From NCBI GenBank assembly GCA_008711295.1, contig VUYV01000069.1, positions 4,216,381-4,280,380 of the forward strand: a stretch of 64,000 nucleotides of DNA. Direction: 5' to 3'. The notes below the pieces were generated by a model. The model ran no database searches and was not told the DNA's origin. It worked only from the letters and a program-made list of their open reading frames with translations. The stretch comes from Anarhynchus alexandrinus (taxonomy: Eukaryota > Chordata > Aves > Charadriiformes > Charadriidae). This document shows positions 25,101 to 38,516 of the stretch, one piece after another (position 1 is the first letter of the stretch; each line of letters starts with the position of its first letter). Position numbers and translations under genes: made by a program.

Positions 25101-28100
25101 GAGTATTTCCAGATTCTCTTCACAGTAGTAGAGTTTCGGACATATTTCAAAAAGTGCAACTCCTTGGGAGTAGTATAATACCCTGGACCAGGTCTCTCAG
25201 TAGCTTCTGAGAATGTATTTTTTGACCCACTCGTGTTCAGGAATGCAAGTCCCTACCTATCCTCTGCACAGACTTCAGGTCTGCCTTTATCCACTCCTTC
25301 TTTAGCGTCAATTCAGTTGTGAACAGGCCTGCAGAAAACTGGAAGGTTACCGAACACAAAAGAAAAGAGGCCAATTACAAGCGACCTGGAGGGAGCAAAG
25401 TACAAGTGCGACGGAAGGGTTATGGTGGAATGGCTGGAGGCAGTCAAGGGTAATTTTGTACTAAAACTCTAAAGGCTTTTATCAAAGGGAAAAAATTATA
25501 CATAGTGGAATTTAACCAGACACACCTAGCTCATTAGAGTATCCACATATTTATTTTTATCATTATTCAATTGCAGGGAAGATGAAGCTGAGATTGGAAG
25601 GTTTGTTGGGTGTGGATCTGGTTCAGAAGTCTTTCAGATAGGACCTACAGCTTAGAATGTAGCTGTGAAAGAAAGCCCTCAAGTTTTATGACATTATATC
25701 CATTCTGTACCCTAAAAGTTGGGAAAAAAAGAAGGAAAAAAACCCCAACCGGTAGCTGTAAGCACAAAATTTTTAAAATACATTGCACCATCTACCAAGG
25801 CACATCTCAAAACAGTATTAGTGAAAATAGAAGCATATATAAGCCAAATGTGGCCAGCCAGTGATTACTGAATTTTCAGTCTCATTTAGAACATTAAAAC
25901 TTTCAACTTTGAAAAGATTTTTGGCAGTTCCTATATGTGTGTTCGGAGTTCTATTCAAAAACACATATAGCATGCTATTGTCACACTATTTTGTAGTTCC
26001 TTCTGATAGGAAAAATAATCAAAATGCTATTCAGCCTTTGAAAGCCGGTAGGTTGCTTGATCAGTAACAAAATTACAATGAGCCATAATAATTGTGATGT
26101 GACTTCCTCACAGGACTTTCCGACATTTGCAAAGCAATCAGAGGGGGCCAGGCCACCTCAGCAGTGGCTCTGCATGACAACACTCGGTGCCAGATTTCCT
26201 CACCGGCTGCTTTCCTACAGCCACGGGGAGGGAGGTATTGCAGAAGCGTGGGTCCCTTTGCTCAGCACTTTTAGCTTCACATCGGGTACCTCAGAGTGTG
26301 GGCTCTGCACTCATAACTCCAAGGGAACCGTGATAACTGATGGTCTCAGTGAATGTGTGTTAATATTATAAAAGATAGTTTTCCCTTGCTCCTGAGGGTC
26401 CCGTTGGTTCTGCTGAATTCCACTTCGCAGTTGGGAAGATACTACTGGGATTCCTTGTCCCCTGGCATGACTGTATGCATAAATGGATAAAACGGGGTTC
26501 AAGATCAGAGTCTGAATCAGAAGTGTCTCTGCTTTCACGCTGGATGGCAGAAAGCCAACGTGAGCTAGCAAAAGTCTGCCTCTGGATATTGCTGTGGATT
26601 TAGCCAGACCTCCGCCTGGAATCTGCAATGTGTCTTCTCCCCCTGCAGTATTCCCAACACGGGTCAAGCAATGCCTTGCCCTTCCCTGAGCTGTGCTCTG
26701 CTGGCAGCCAGTCATCACTGAATAGGGCATGAGCCAACTGCACATCCAGTCCTCCATGCAACCAGCAGGGAAGAAAAGAAGACAGTTTTATGCAGATCCA
26801 TACCAAATCCCACAGGGACCTGAGCGACTTTTAGCTGGAGGAAAGGGGGAAGTGGTCAGACAATACTTTCTAACTTCCTAGACAAACACTTTAGCAGGTT
26901 TTCCCTAGGTAGCTGTGCATCTGTTTTCTCACAATGTTTGTCAGCTCCTTGCAGGTGACTTCACAGGTATTAGATGCTCCTACTACTAGAAAATATCCAT
27001 CTTGGTCTGGAGTCAGTGTGCGATTTCCAAAGCAGTTTACTAGTCTTGTTAGTCTGGACTTCTAGCACCCATCCGAATCTAAGAGCAAACTGTTTGCTAG
27101 GATTTCCAGCTTCCCCTGTGAAATCCAGCTGCAGGGAACACCCTCAGCCTCTTTTGGAGTCAAATCACTAAGGAGAACAGCTTAGGTCAGGCAAAGTAAA
27201 AATGGCCATTGGTTATAGGCAGAGCAACCGGTTTCATGGAAAAGAAGACACATCCTGTGGCACCTTAGAAAAATGAAAAATTACACAACCATGGGCTCAC
27301 ACACAAATCTATAACATTCTGAGGTTGAGTGGGCTATTCACACTGTACAGAGCTATTTTTTCTGATGGTATGGATATTTTGTTCATTAATTCCGTTAAAC
27401 TACATAGTATCATGATATTTAGCATTGTCATGGTACCTCTTGATCTCAAGATAGTGAAAAATTCAAATTGTATTGGCCATCACTGCCCACTGAATCTCCA
27501 AATAATCAATGGAGATAGATGAGATTCTCTTGAGGGCAACTTAGAGTAGAAAACTCATTTTAGATGCTCTGACTCACTCTCAGTGGAGCTTATCTACCTA
27601 CAATGAGTACGGAAGAGTCCATGGAAATTAGCCCTTGTAAGACAAACTCAGCTTTTGCGCATTCTCTTTCTTCCAGGTAGTTATTTCAGAATAATGACTT
27701 TCAAAGGCAAGAACAGAAAGCATATTCAGTAAAGAACATTAGCAAAAGTGCAAACTGGACAAACACCATGCAGCTCCAGATTCTCAGCATGATTTCACTG
27801 ATAGATGATCATCGTAAATATCTGTTCTGCCTCTTTGAACATGCAGGTGTACAACAGATGCAGAAGAACAGATTCCATTTTAAAGTCAATTTGTACATGT
27901 GCAAAGTACACCTTCTACAAGGTACAAGGCAGAGGAAGATGCCCAGAATGCTGAAGCTGTGAGGTTATTTTATTACAACTCTCTCTCTCTCTTTCCCCAT
28001 ACCACTCAGAATAGATATTCATAATTAGTCACTGAAAACTTATTTCAAGGACTGACAAACACTTACTGATTTCTGTGTGTTTAATATTCTTTGGTTTCTT

Positions 28101-29235
28101 CTTTTTCTTCAACAGAAAGACAACTGTATTCTCCTTTGGAAAAAAAGTAATAATCATTCCCTGATTGGTAGGAAGATGAGATATTCAGTGAACTGCTTTT
28201 TCACAATATGACACAATGCAGTATTATTTTCTTGTGCTGGCCAGACAGAGTGATTTTCTTATGGACAGGGCACCTTTTAGACTGACCCATCATGCGTGTA
28301 GACAGGACTTTTATAGCTGCATTAAGCTAACCTACATTTTAATGCACAGCCTTCAGTGTGAAATTAATTTTTTTTGTAGTCTCTATTCACACAAGCCTTT
28401 TTCTATAACCCTTTTACATAATTTGATATAATTTGAAGTGACTAAAAATGACTGATAATTGTAGGGGTAAAATGTACCCCTAAAGAAAAGAACTTTCATA
28501 GGTGAAGGTTAGGATCCTATATCCAGCTGTGTTGGCCAAATTGATATTAGTTTAATAACCTGTAAACTGTGCTAGAAAAATGTAATTGTCCTGCATTACA
28601 AGGGTACTCCTTTAACTGCACAGTTTATTCAAATGTATAATCTAAATAATTGAGTACCTATGCATACAATAGAACATTGCTTCATATGCAAACACCATTT
28701 AATAGACAGTTATATCCAAACAGATGGATAAAAAAGATGCCTGAATATAATTGGTTTGCTTTTGATTATTCCACAGATACAAATTTACTTAAACAATAAG
28801 TCTAGACAAGGTAGGATTTATTGTCAGACAAAATTCAGTTTGGTAAAGTAGAAGCTGAGGGATTTACGAGGCACTTAGTGGGACTGTTTTTTAATCTACT
28901 TCTCACCTTGCTGTTTAATAAGGGTAATGTGAGAGAAGGAGTAGACTTCCATCTTCTGACCCACAATTTATTTATCACTTTTAAGGGGAGACAAAAATTG
29001 CCATCAGTCTGTATCATAAAGTTATGCCATAGAACAGTGTGTGTGGATACAAACATCTACATAACTGAACAGTAGAAATTTAACAGAAAAAGTTAGGAGT
29101 CAAAAATAGTAATAGGGCAACAATACAAGATGGTTGAGTTTCAAAAGCTCTGGCTACCTAGAAACCCACTTGAAAGCCTCAGACTCTGTAATTGGTATGA
29201 GGTGCAACTGTGGCACTTCTTCAAGAACTTCCCAC

Positions 29236-29290
29236 TTTCAGAAAAGCCCTATTGAAGTCAACGGTGGTCTGTGTGAGCACAGGAGTAAGT
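29236..29290. repeat. degenerate amniote palindromic repeat
   Basis: CCCTATTGAAGTCAACGG at 29248-29265 is a near-exact match to the CCCATTGAAGTCAATGGG centre of ancient palindromic elements. It is followed by GTGTGAGCACAGGAGTAAG, which looks like an arm. Only the centre and right arm are legible. Confidence 0.45.
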
Positions 29291-29767
29291 CTGAGCCAAA
29301 AGTAGTATTCAAATCGTATCTGAATCTGCAGTTACAAATGGACCTCTGGACATCCATCTCTGAAGACTGTGACTGCATAAGGTCATGGACCACGCTAAAT
29401 TCTGTATAAGTCTATTTTACTGTTTCTTGGGCAAAGTTTTAGGAGAATCCTCGGACCTGTCAAATAAGAAGCACTACATAAAGAGACTGTGGTGAAATCT
29501 CTGCCTTACAGTATTTTGTAATTTCTGAGCTATGCTGTGTATGAACATACCCATGGAATTACATACATATGTATATGTGTATATGTATAATATATATCTA
29601 TATTATAAATTGACATCATATATACACTCAACACAGATACCTAATTGACAAGGAAAAATAAAGAGCTTTTGCTTAAGTCTAATCTTCTGAGACATTGAAC
29701 TTCACTGGTGTCAGAAGCGGTTGACTATTAATCCCAAAATGATTGGCCACTGTAGTATCTAGAAGTC

Positions 29768-29830
29768 ATCTTGAGCCAGATTTTAGACTGCCTTCACTGG
29801 TGCTTAATTTACCCATTACTAATGTAATGT
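29768..29830. repeat. possible degenerate amniote palindromic repeat
   Basis: GAGCCAGATTTTAGACTGCC followed by TTCACTGGTGCTTAA resembles the outer arm (GGCCAGATTCTG-type) of the same ancient class. The centre and opposite arm are not clear. Confidence 0.3.
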
Positions 29831-30349
29831 TTTAGTTCAAGCGAGAATGAGCAATTCAGACTACTTCACGTGTAGGGCTATTACATTCTTGTTCCCTAAA
29901 GTGAAAGGAGGGAAGTAATGCCAGTGCCTAATTTAGGCACCTCTGGTATGTGATTTGAATGCAACCTTCAATCACTTACAAATAATTTGCATTTATTGCC
30001 ATTGTGGTCAAATGTCCAGATGACGTTCTGTTAATAATTCCTCTTGTATCTCCTATTGCTTATAATAAAATGAAATCAATAATAGCCTGTCTCAGTAAAT
30101 CCATTTTTGACAGTTTGTCTTTCCTTTTTTCCCCCTTTATCCCCTTTCTTTCTAATTCAGAAAAGCTGTTGGTTTGGGTTTTTTTTTTTTTAATAAACTC
30201 TTTCAGCAAATCGAAATAAAGTATTGCCACTGAATGCTGCCAACTTTGTAATAAGATTTAGTAGCTTTCCAGAGAGCTACTTGCAGTTCTAATAATAATT
30301 TTCTTTAAGTGTTCCGCTTTAGAAAATGTCTTCTTTGTTACTGAAGTTG

Positions 30350-30365
30350 CCATATGTACATATGG
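30350..30365. repeat. perfect 16-bp palindrome
   Basis: CCATATGTACATATGG is its own reverse complement. It is AT-rich enough to arise by chance in 64 kb. No function is claimed. Confidence 0.7.
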
Positions 30366-31893
30366 ACAGTTTTTTCTGAAAATATTCCTGGGATTTTATT
30401 ACCATTAATCTTTTCTGAGGGTGTATATAATTTATCTCACAAGCCATCAGAATTCCCAGAGGGTAAATTACTCTAGAGGTCTCTGTGCCCTCATACTGTA
30501 TCAAATTGACCTGCTTCTTGTTTGCCATTTTTGTGTACTACATTGCTTATTTAACAAGAAACAGAATGATTGTGATTCTGAGAAGGTCCTTTGATAGTAG
30601 TTTTGACACTCTGCCTGAATAATGACCCTCATTATGGAGCCCATGACAGGCTCTGAAAGTACTGATTTATGAATACATCACAGGTTCAGCATTAGAGCTC
30701 CCCCTACTCACTCCTGATATAGGACTAGATATAGATACAGCCTTTTGAAATACAGTGAAGATGAGATAATTGCATGATTATGACCATTTAAATAACCTCT
30801 TTTTCTGATTTAACAAAGCACTGTCAGTTAATTTTGATTGTCTCCCAAGTTATTAGAAGCCTTTGACAAAATGTTTGTTAGGAAAATATATTTCATGTAG
30901 GGTTACCAGCCATGTCTTAAAGGACAGTAAGGCAGAACTTACACATAGCCTTTTTTGCTAGAAATGCTTTTCTATAGCAAACACTCATTAACAGTTGATA
31001 TGATAATAGACTGTTAGAAGCAAGCTTAGCTAAGAGCTAGAAGTCTGTGTCCTTGCTAAAACAAATTACAAGACACTTTGTAAACACATTTTTGTGAGGA
31101 TTCTTGTTGATTTATTGTTTCCTCCATAGCAGTTATTTAAATAAATGTAGCTAATTTAGTTCGTTTGCTGCACTGTATAATTTTGTTCTTTGTGTGATGG
31201 GGTTATATGTAAAAGCCTGAAGGAATCACATCCCCATTAATCTTTTTACAAGTGCAATAAATAAATAAAGAGACATGGTTTAATTTTGCTAGTTAGGAGA
31301 TTTTAAAAGGCAGTGGTAGCAAACTGATTTCTTCCTGTTCTCACTGTTCTCCATGTCCTTCTCTTGAAGACATAGTAAATATTCTTACTTAATGAGGCAA
31401 TAGTTCTTGGTAGGAAAGTATGTACATGGACAACTAAATCTATCCCTGAAGGCGTGTATTTGAATCCACACTTAGAAGTGTTTTTCCCCCAAATGCTGAT
31501 TCCGCAATGTGTTTGTCCCCATCTACCCCAGAACACAGCAGAGTCTCCTGGTGGGGCATGAAGGCTGATGCGGTGCTGAGGGCTCTGGTGCTCGAACAGG
31601 ATGTCAATGTGCTGGTGGAAGGACCTTCCCCAAGGCTGAGTGACTCTTTGCCACCTTAGGCGGCAGTCCAGGCAGGATCAGAGAGAGGTCCACTTGAGGA
31701 TATATCTGGGCAGAAGGGGTAGAAACAGTGAAGTGTGCGTGTGTGATGTGTCATGTGGCAGATTGATTCGCAAAAGGTCACCTGTCCTCTGTAACCTCAA
31801 ACCCTACCTGAGGTCCCCTTTACCTAAGTAGCACCTGTTCATTTGCGTATAGGGATGCTAAACCAGAACTTCGAGAGACGAAGTCATGCAATC

Positions 31894-32022
31894 AATCATA
31901 GAATCATAGAATAGTTTGGGTTGGAAGAGCCCTTTAAAAGTCATCTAGTCCAACTTCCCTGCAATGAGCAGGGACATCTTCAACTGTATCAGGTTGCTCA
32001 CAGCCCTGTCCAACCTGACCTA
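31894..32022 (-). mobile_element. CR1 LINE 3'-end fragment (5'-truncated, bird type)
   Basis: Read on the plus strand it begins with ATCATAGAATCATAGAATAG, the reverse complement of the CR1 terminal repeat (ATTCTATGATT)n, then GGTTGGAAGAGCC, CATCTAGTCCAAC and AGCAGGGACATCTTCAAC. It ends after GTCCAACCTGACC. These words are diagnostic of avian CR1 3' ends, so the element lies on the minus strand. Only about 130 bases remain of a multi-kilobase element, the usual extreme 5' truncation. It carries no coding capacity. Low visible divergence from the familiar consensus makes it the youngest transposon in the window. No target-site duplication is evident, as expected for CR1. Confidence 0.95.
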
Positions 32023-35000
32023 AGTGATTAATTTGAGTGTGCTGAATTGAAAATGGAGGCCAGACTAAGACAGCTGCACTTGCATTCTGAGTTAACCCTA
32101 AAAATGTAAAGATTTCCTGGTGGTTAATGATGTTTGGATGAGTACAAAAACAAACAGGTACAGGGTCTGACAGGCTTACGTGCCTGAACTGGAAATGGAT
32201 GCGGCTACCTGAATCTGAGCTGCCTTGAGCTCCATGTTTTATAAAAGTGCCAAAAATCGGTTGGATCTGACAATCAGTTCATTGGAATAAACAACAATGT
32301 AGAAGCAGCGTATTATGTTGTGAAACTGGGTCATCTGTGTTAACAGAAGTGTCATTGCCATCTCTATGTAGAGTACCTGATAAGTCCATAGTAATCTCCT
32401 GCTTATTCTTTGTTCACTCTGTCCTTTCTATTCATGAGAAATTCTGGAAAAGGATATTTGCTTGGAAGGTGTTTTTTTATAGTTGATTGTTAATTAAATA
32501 AAACTCAATTATGATGCCCATCTGTGTCGTTCATGACATTCCAGCATGATTTTGAAAACTGTGATGAAGAAGATCTAGTTTTTTTATTGCTGACTCTCCA
32601 TTTCAAGGCCATCAAAATCACAACTATTTTTGGTAAACTTGGTCTATTTTAAAGCAATGGCTTAATATGTTATTATCTTTTGGGCGATTTTTCAGGAAAT
32701 CCAGTGGTTAAATATACTAAAAGTTGTTTGTGTGTGCTTCATAAAGTAGGTATGTGCAAATGTGGGGTTTTTTTGAAAACTTTGAATATCCCTTTCAAAG
32801 ATAGCAAAGATAATTGTTGACTTTGTTGCTTCCCTGCTTGGTAAAGCTTGTACCAGAGTATTGTAGTTCTATAAAAGTATTTCAGAGCATAACAAAACCT
32901 TCTAGACTTTAATAACTATACATGACTGATCTGTCCTCTCTGGCAAGGTTAACTGTTTCTCCCAAGGAGTTAAGTGGCATATAAACTATTGTTCACACCA
33001 TTTGTGCTAACAGCCTAGCATGACCTCAAATACTGTAGTGGTCATACAAGGTATCCTGTACAATACATTTATCAACAAAGGTAAAAGGACCACAGGGGCA
33101 GTGCTGACTTTAAGTGTATTAGGGATCTATAAGGATAAATGCGTAACCTCACTCCACAGCAAAAAGTAATTACTGAACCATTGTTTCTATAGTGTTAATA
33201 TTTTTTCATGGTTCTTTAGAAATATAAGCTATTTAGTTCTTAGGTTGACATCTGTACTGCATTATATTTTATACAATGCATCTAGACTAAAGGGTAGAGC
33301 AATCATATAACTGTGCGATCATTTTACTTTTACAAGAAATCGTCAACAGAAATAAAGCATAGAAAAGGGAACAGATTGAATTCGGTAGTTATTTTTTAAT
33401 AGATTTAAATGATCTAATTAACAATAGCCTGAGCAGCAGAATTTTAGGGCTTTATTTTAAAATTGCATGCCCCATTTACAGTGTGTATAATCTTGCATAC
33501 TTATTCACACTTAATTTTTTTTCCATCCATTAGCTCTTGGATGCAACTGACTCCCAGTCCTTGGACTCCCACCCACTTCATAAATGAGTGCCCTACCTGA
33601 AAAGAAGGTAAGATCCGCTCGAGTAAAGAATGACCACCCTTGTACTTTTTGAGATAAATGAATTCAGGACAGGAGAAAACAAATTTGTCAAAATTCTCCA
33701 TTTGGAAACAGCGTTCCAGCAGCCTGCCTAAGGATAGCCCTGATACAGGCTTTTATGATTTGCAGGGTATTTGAAAGCAGTAATTATTCTTATAGTCTTG
33801 AATAATGAATAATTATCAGAACAATCACTGTCACATGGCAGAGATATTTACAAAGGTCATAGTCCCACACTCCTTACTTCAGGAAAATGTCCACTGAAGC
33901 GGATAAAAAAAATTATAATAAAAATTAAAAGAGGAACCTGGCTAATAGGAGCTGGAGTCAAATTACTCTATCCTCTTTTAAGTCTGGGGGAAATCAAAGC
34001 AACTATTAATAGCTAAGGAGTATGGTCAAGGTTTTTCGCTATCCTATTTCCAGTAGGGGCTAATACCATATGCTTCAGAGGGAGGTTCGAGAAGCCCCTA
34101 ACAGACAATTGCTACACGAGTCTCCGAAGGGAAGTTTCGGTCTCAGCAGCAATTGGTTTTTGCATTTACAGCCACACATGGAGTCTTCTGTTCTTTGCAA
34201 TGTTTTATCCATTGTAACGCTACTGTGGAGTGTTTTGTTGTTCACCTAAATGATCTGAATCCTGCATATCTCTAAAAATACCTCATAACACTAAGTCCCA
34301 TGGATTTTTTTTTGAAAATAGGCATTTTATTTATTGCTTTTAAATGTATGGCTTGTTAGTTTCAGAGAGTTCCCCTCTCTTACATCATAGATAAATGAAC
34401 TTGCTGATTTTTCCTTGCATGTATACGTATATGTATGTACAACATTTCTCTCATGTACCCATCTTCCTCCTTAGCTGTGTAAATCAGGTCTTTTCACTCT
34501 CTCTGCACACAGAATCCGCTCTGTCTTCTCTCAGGACTCTGCATCATGTGTCTGGTGGCCCCTCCCGGGAATGGGTACGGTGGGAAACAGCAATTCCCCC
34601 CAAAAGAAAAAAAAAAATATTGCTACATATTTCTAGTTGTTTTTTCATGCCAATAAAAACATTTTGCTTTTTACCACATGTATATCACAGCGTTGACATC
34701 TGCCCTCAAGGTGAGGTGTCCTTTTGCTGCACTTCTGAGTATATCAAACATTTCAAATTGTTGCCAGTTTCTCTCACTTAAGCAGGAACCTTCCTTTATA
34801 TGTTTCCTATCTAACTGACAATAATGCAAGCTTATGAGGGCCAGATTTTTAGCCAGGCCTCCCATTTTTGAGTCCACCACCTTGGAGGCACAACATAGCT
34901 CATTTGGACATCGAACATCTGGAGTGCAGCAGTCATCGTTTGCTCTGTTCTTTATGCCAGTATGGCCATGTGCCATTATGAGAAGGACATGAATTTAAAC

Positions 35001-38000
35001 TGTCAGAAGGAGATAGACCCATGCTGGGTTTGTGTTATTTTCCCATAGTGAACCTGGCATTTGTTTCTTTTTTTTTCCAATGACTACTTCCTTTATAAGA
35101 GCTCACGAGAAATGCTTGCAAAATCAGAAATACATTCTGCATTACACAGTGGAAACAATCTTGTCCAGTATTACAATATATGTAGTTCAAGGCAGACTGT
35201 GATTTTGCTTAGGTGAGGAGGACCCTCTTAGACAACGGAGTTACCTCTACGAAGTGTTTTTTCGACCAGCGGCCTACAAAACTCCATTGGAAAGTAACAT
35301 GCAAGGCAAAAGTAAAAATCACAGTGTACAATGGAGGTTAATGTTATCCAACATCCTTCTCAGTTTGGAAGCAAAACAGACCATAAAAATACTCATATGT
35401 GGATGATCAAAGGCCATCTACATTATTAATTATCAAAAGATACTGCTAGGATGATGAATACATTAAAAAGCTAAAGATAAAACCTTTGTGAATTAAAATC
35501 TAGTCTTTCTCTTGGGACTACTTTGTTGGGCTTCTTTTTTGGCATATCATAAGCTATTCCCTATTCTTCTATGAATTCAAAAGCAGCTAAAATGGACCCT
35601 ACTTTCAATGGCACTGTATGATCATCACCTCAATTGCTCACATAAGGTCCTGTTTTTCTTTTTGTCTGCCCTCATATTTGTGCTTGTTGCCACGTATTGG
35701 TGTCACACAGAAGGTTTGTTTGCTACCCATATGCTAAATTCTAGCATACATTTGCTCAGCACCACAGTTAGCTCCTTAGAATTCCTCTTATTCAGCCCGT
35801 TCCTTGGCCTTTTGGTTGCCTCTGGTGCTAACTTTGCTGTTGGCTCTGAAATTGCCTCTAGGGCTGCTGTAGGGTCAGACAGTCAGTGGCCTGTTTTTTC
35901 TTCATAGCTGCCATTGATGGAGAGCTGTTCTTACCTTAGAGAGAGGTGTGATTAAAAAGCCAGGTACTGAACTTTCTAAATTTTCCCGATATGCCTCTGG
36001 AACCCCCATAACCAGATGTTGAAGAAATCCCACAGCATTCATTAAATAGGTGAGGAAATTCTTTTAAGAATTTTCTTTTCCTGCACCAAACAACATAAAT
36101 ATCTTCAAAAGATTCTTTAGAAACAGATTACACAATACTGTTTTTATCATTTATTCTCTACATAACTTTTCCCCATGTACACATTATTGTTATTGACAGC
36201 AATTCTAAAGCCCTTTAAAAAAAGAAATTAAATAGTGAATCAATAAAGATTAGCTATTTACTGTAGATTATTACTTTATCATTCCCGTAATTACAATAAT
36301 GGTTGCTGATGGAAATTCTATTTATGTGAATCATTTTATACTTGTTATTTATTATTATTAATGTTACCATTATTATCTTCTTACCCTTCAGTTCACAAGA
36401 TGTATCTTCTCAGTGAATTTTAATTTCAATATCTTGCTATTATACTGTACATAATCCTATCAAAGACTGTCCTTCATGCAACATTTTCAGTGATATATTA
36501 TCACAGAGACCATTAATGAATGAGCTTCATATCTTACTAATACTGTTTTAGATACTATTTTTATTAATTTTCTAAGCTGTAATTCTTCATACAGCACCTA
36601 TGTCTGTCTTCTATTAAAGTTGTGGTTTTGATTTTAACATGAGGATTTCAAAGGGAGGCATTAACTTTGTCTTTAAAAATACATTTCAGTTCATAGATTC
36701 TAAATGACGATATTATAATGTCTGTGCTTTGTTCTTTCAGACTTTTTTATAAATTCATTTTCATATTTTTCCCTAGTTTTTGCAAGCAGTTTCCTGTTAA
36801 TAAACAAAACTAATTTTTTACAAATGTTGTTTTTTATGGTGTGCCATAAGGATGGAAAAAAACCATATAATCAAAGCAATTGCAGTTTTTCTTCTGAGAT
36901 ATGAATTATTGTAATGAAAGAAAGATAAATATTTATCAGGTTCTAAGCATATGTTAGAAGTGAAAACAGTAACTTAACACTGCATACTGTAAGTTTCTAT
37001 TAACTAATTTTTCAGTTAAATGCCAAATTTATTTATAAGGGCCTGCTATTATGACCAATTTGCTCATTTTGCCATTTCTTTTCTTTATTCTCATGGTTTG
37101 CTGTTCAGATTACTGGAAGAAATGCCATTACACATCCTGTGTATGATATTCAGCTCTTCAAATATTTTAAATAGGATGTCTTCAGTGCACTGCACTCTCA
37201 AAGTTGAAAAACAGCATGGGTTTAGAATCTCGGTTTAAGGGCAAAACATCCTTATTGGCATTTTCAATACTGATTTGACTCATACTGTTGTTTAATCTTA
37301 TTACTTATATTAAAGCATTGTGAAGGTATAGAATTAGCGGCCAATATTAAAAGGTGTTTAAAACTGCAGTATGTATAGAAAATGTAAATAAGTCTTACAG
37401 ACTTTCTGAGGATTATTAAATATACATGTACTCTGCAGTTTAGATTAATAGCTGAAGAATGATGCATCGTTACGGTAACATAAACCTATGATATATTTAG
37501 CATATAGGGTGCCATCCTGCATAAACAAAACACAGCCCTGTGACTGCTTTGTAAAGATATACATCATTAATCTTTGTACTGAACGTATTATATTTACCTA
37601 ATTTTTAAGTGAAACAAACTGCTTCCATAACATTCAAAATCTATGACCAAACAGTAAGTCGCTTGCATGGCATACTACAGATAATTGTATAAAAGTCCAT
37701 TTACATAACAATGTAAAAACATGAAAAATCTAGAAATCTACATCATTAAAAAGATTGTGTACAACTTATTTTGCCGAAGCTTTCTTAACTCCTGTGAAAA
37801 GACTCTGAATACATATGAACATCTACAATTCTCTGCTTGTTATAGCAAACTCATAGTTATGTGAGATTCATTTTTTAACATTTGACTTTTTCCAAGGGGC
37901 AATTCTACAACCTCAGAGGTTTAAATGTTTCTATTGATTTTTATGTCTGGATTTATTGTGCACATACAAGCATCAGAGTAGAGCAGCTTATCTGATATCT

Positions 38001-38093
38001 TAGGCAAAGCAACGTGATTTACAAAAGCCAAAGGATTTTACTTTATCTAGCATATAAAAGGGAAGGTGTAGACTGCTGGACCAGTTCATCATG
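32023..38093. other. noncoding sequence, no gene recognised
   Basis: No family-like open frame. A pair of 11-bp inverted ends (35196-35206, 35315-35325) encloses 108 bases. A weak 36-bp-period echo (TTGCCTCTGGTGCT, TTGCCTCTAGGGCT) lies near 35816-35865. AT-rich 36.2-37.0 kb is listed as a possible conserved noncoding block. Confidence 0.6.
36190..37010. other. candidate conserved noncoding block (AT-rich)
   Basis: This part is dense in homeodomain-type TAAT/ATTA words, including the palindrome-like GTAATTAC around 36290, and has no repeat signature or long open frame. Its texture is like developmental enhancers in gene deserts. This is a judgement from appearance only. AT-rich neutral sequence is the alternative. 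Confidence 0.25.
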
Positions 38094-38165
38094 GTGCTTA
38101 GGCACATGCTTAAACGTAAGCATAAACAGCAACATGTTGAAAGCGCATCAAGTGCTTGAGTCCTG
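38094..38165. repeat. possible third copy of the 38.5-kb palindromic element
   Basis: GTGCTTAGGCACATGCTTAA and CGTAAGCAT repeat the arm words of the elements at 38383-38613. The rest is decayed. Confidence 0.35.
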
Positions 38166-38382
38166 GATAAAATGAGGCTTCAATTTGGCTTACATTATTT
38201 TGGAATCCATTCTTTTTTAAGTATTTAGTTTTCAGTATTTACCATTTGGCTAGGCATTTCTAATGGATTTTTTCTCCTTGCGGTATATGTAGCTCTAGTC
38301 TTTGTGCCTTAGTATGACCCATTTAACTGAGGCTTGTAATGCTGATGAGATAGAGGCATTGCATCTTCATTAAGATAGTGAC
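38166..38382. other. noncoding spacer, nothing recognised
   Basis: About 220 bases between palindromic-element copies, without further recognisable structure. Confidence 0.6.
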
Positions 38383-38501
38383 TTGGCAAAGCATTGAAAT
38401 CTGTGTTTTACTTCAGGAAACTGTAGAAAATCAACTCTATAGAAGTTAACAGGGTTAAACATTCTTAAAGTTAAGCATATGCTTACATGTTTTGCTGGAC
38501 T
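38383..38501. mobile_element. ancient palindromic MITE-like element, copy A
   Basis: The outer ends are GGCAAAGCATTGAAATC (left) and, on the right, ATGTTTTGCTGG, which read in opposite directions. The centre ACTCTATAGAAGTTAACAGGG (38434-38454) is a decayed form of the CCATTGAAGTCAATGGG core found in old palindromic repeats of birds, crocodiles and turtles. There is no coding capacity. Inference: a relic of a non-autonomous inverted-repeat DNA element. I cannot name the family from sequence alone. Confidence 0.6.
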
Positions 38502-38516
38502 GGGGCCAAGGGTACC

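Larger units (their letters stand above)
22128..31893. other. noncoding sequence, no gene recognised
   Basis: Open frames reach 148 codons (minus, 26311-26757) without recognisable motifs. Small features are A/C-rich runs at 22571-22607 and 23717-23741, a CT dinucleotide run at 27979-27992, AT-alternating sequence at 29560-29608 and a 16-bp perfect palindrome at 30350-30365. Two degenerate palindromic-repeat scraps are listed separately. The 26.1-26.8 kb part is somewhat GC-richer than its surroundings but not a CpG island. Confidence 0.6.

Noticed and set aside
26311..26757. 148-codon minus-strand open frame in a GC-richer patch
   Set aside because: No domain, no convincing splice or promoter context, and overlapping frames on the other strand.
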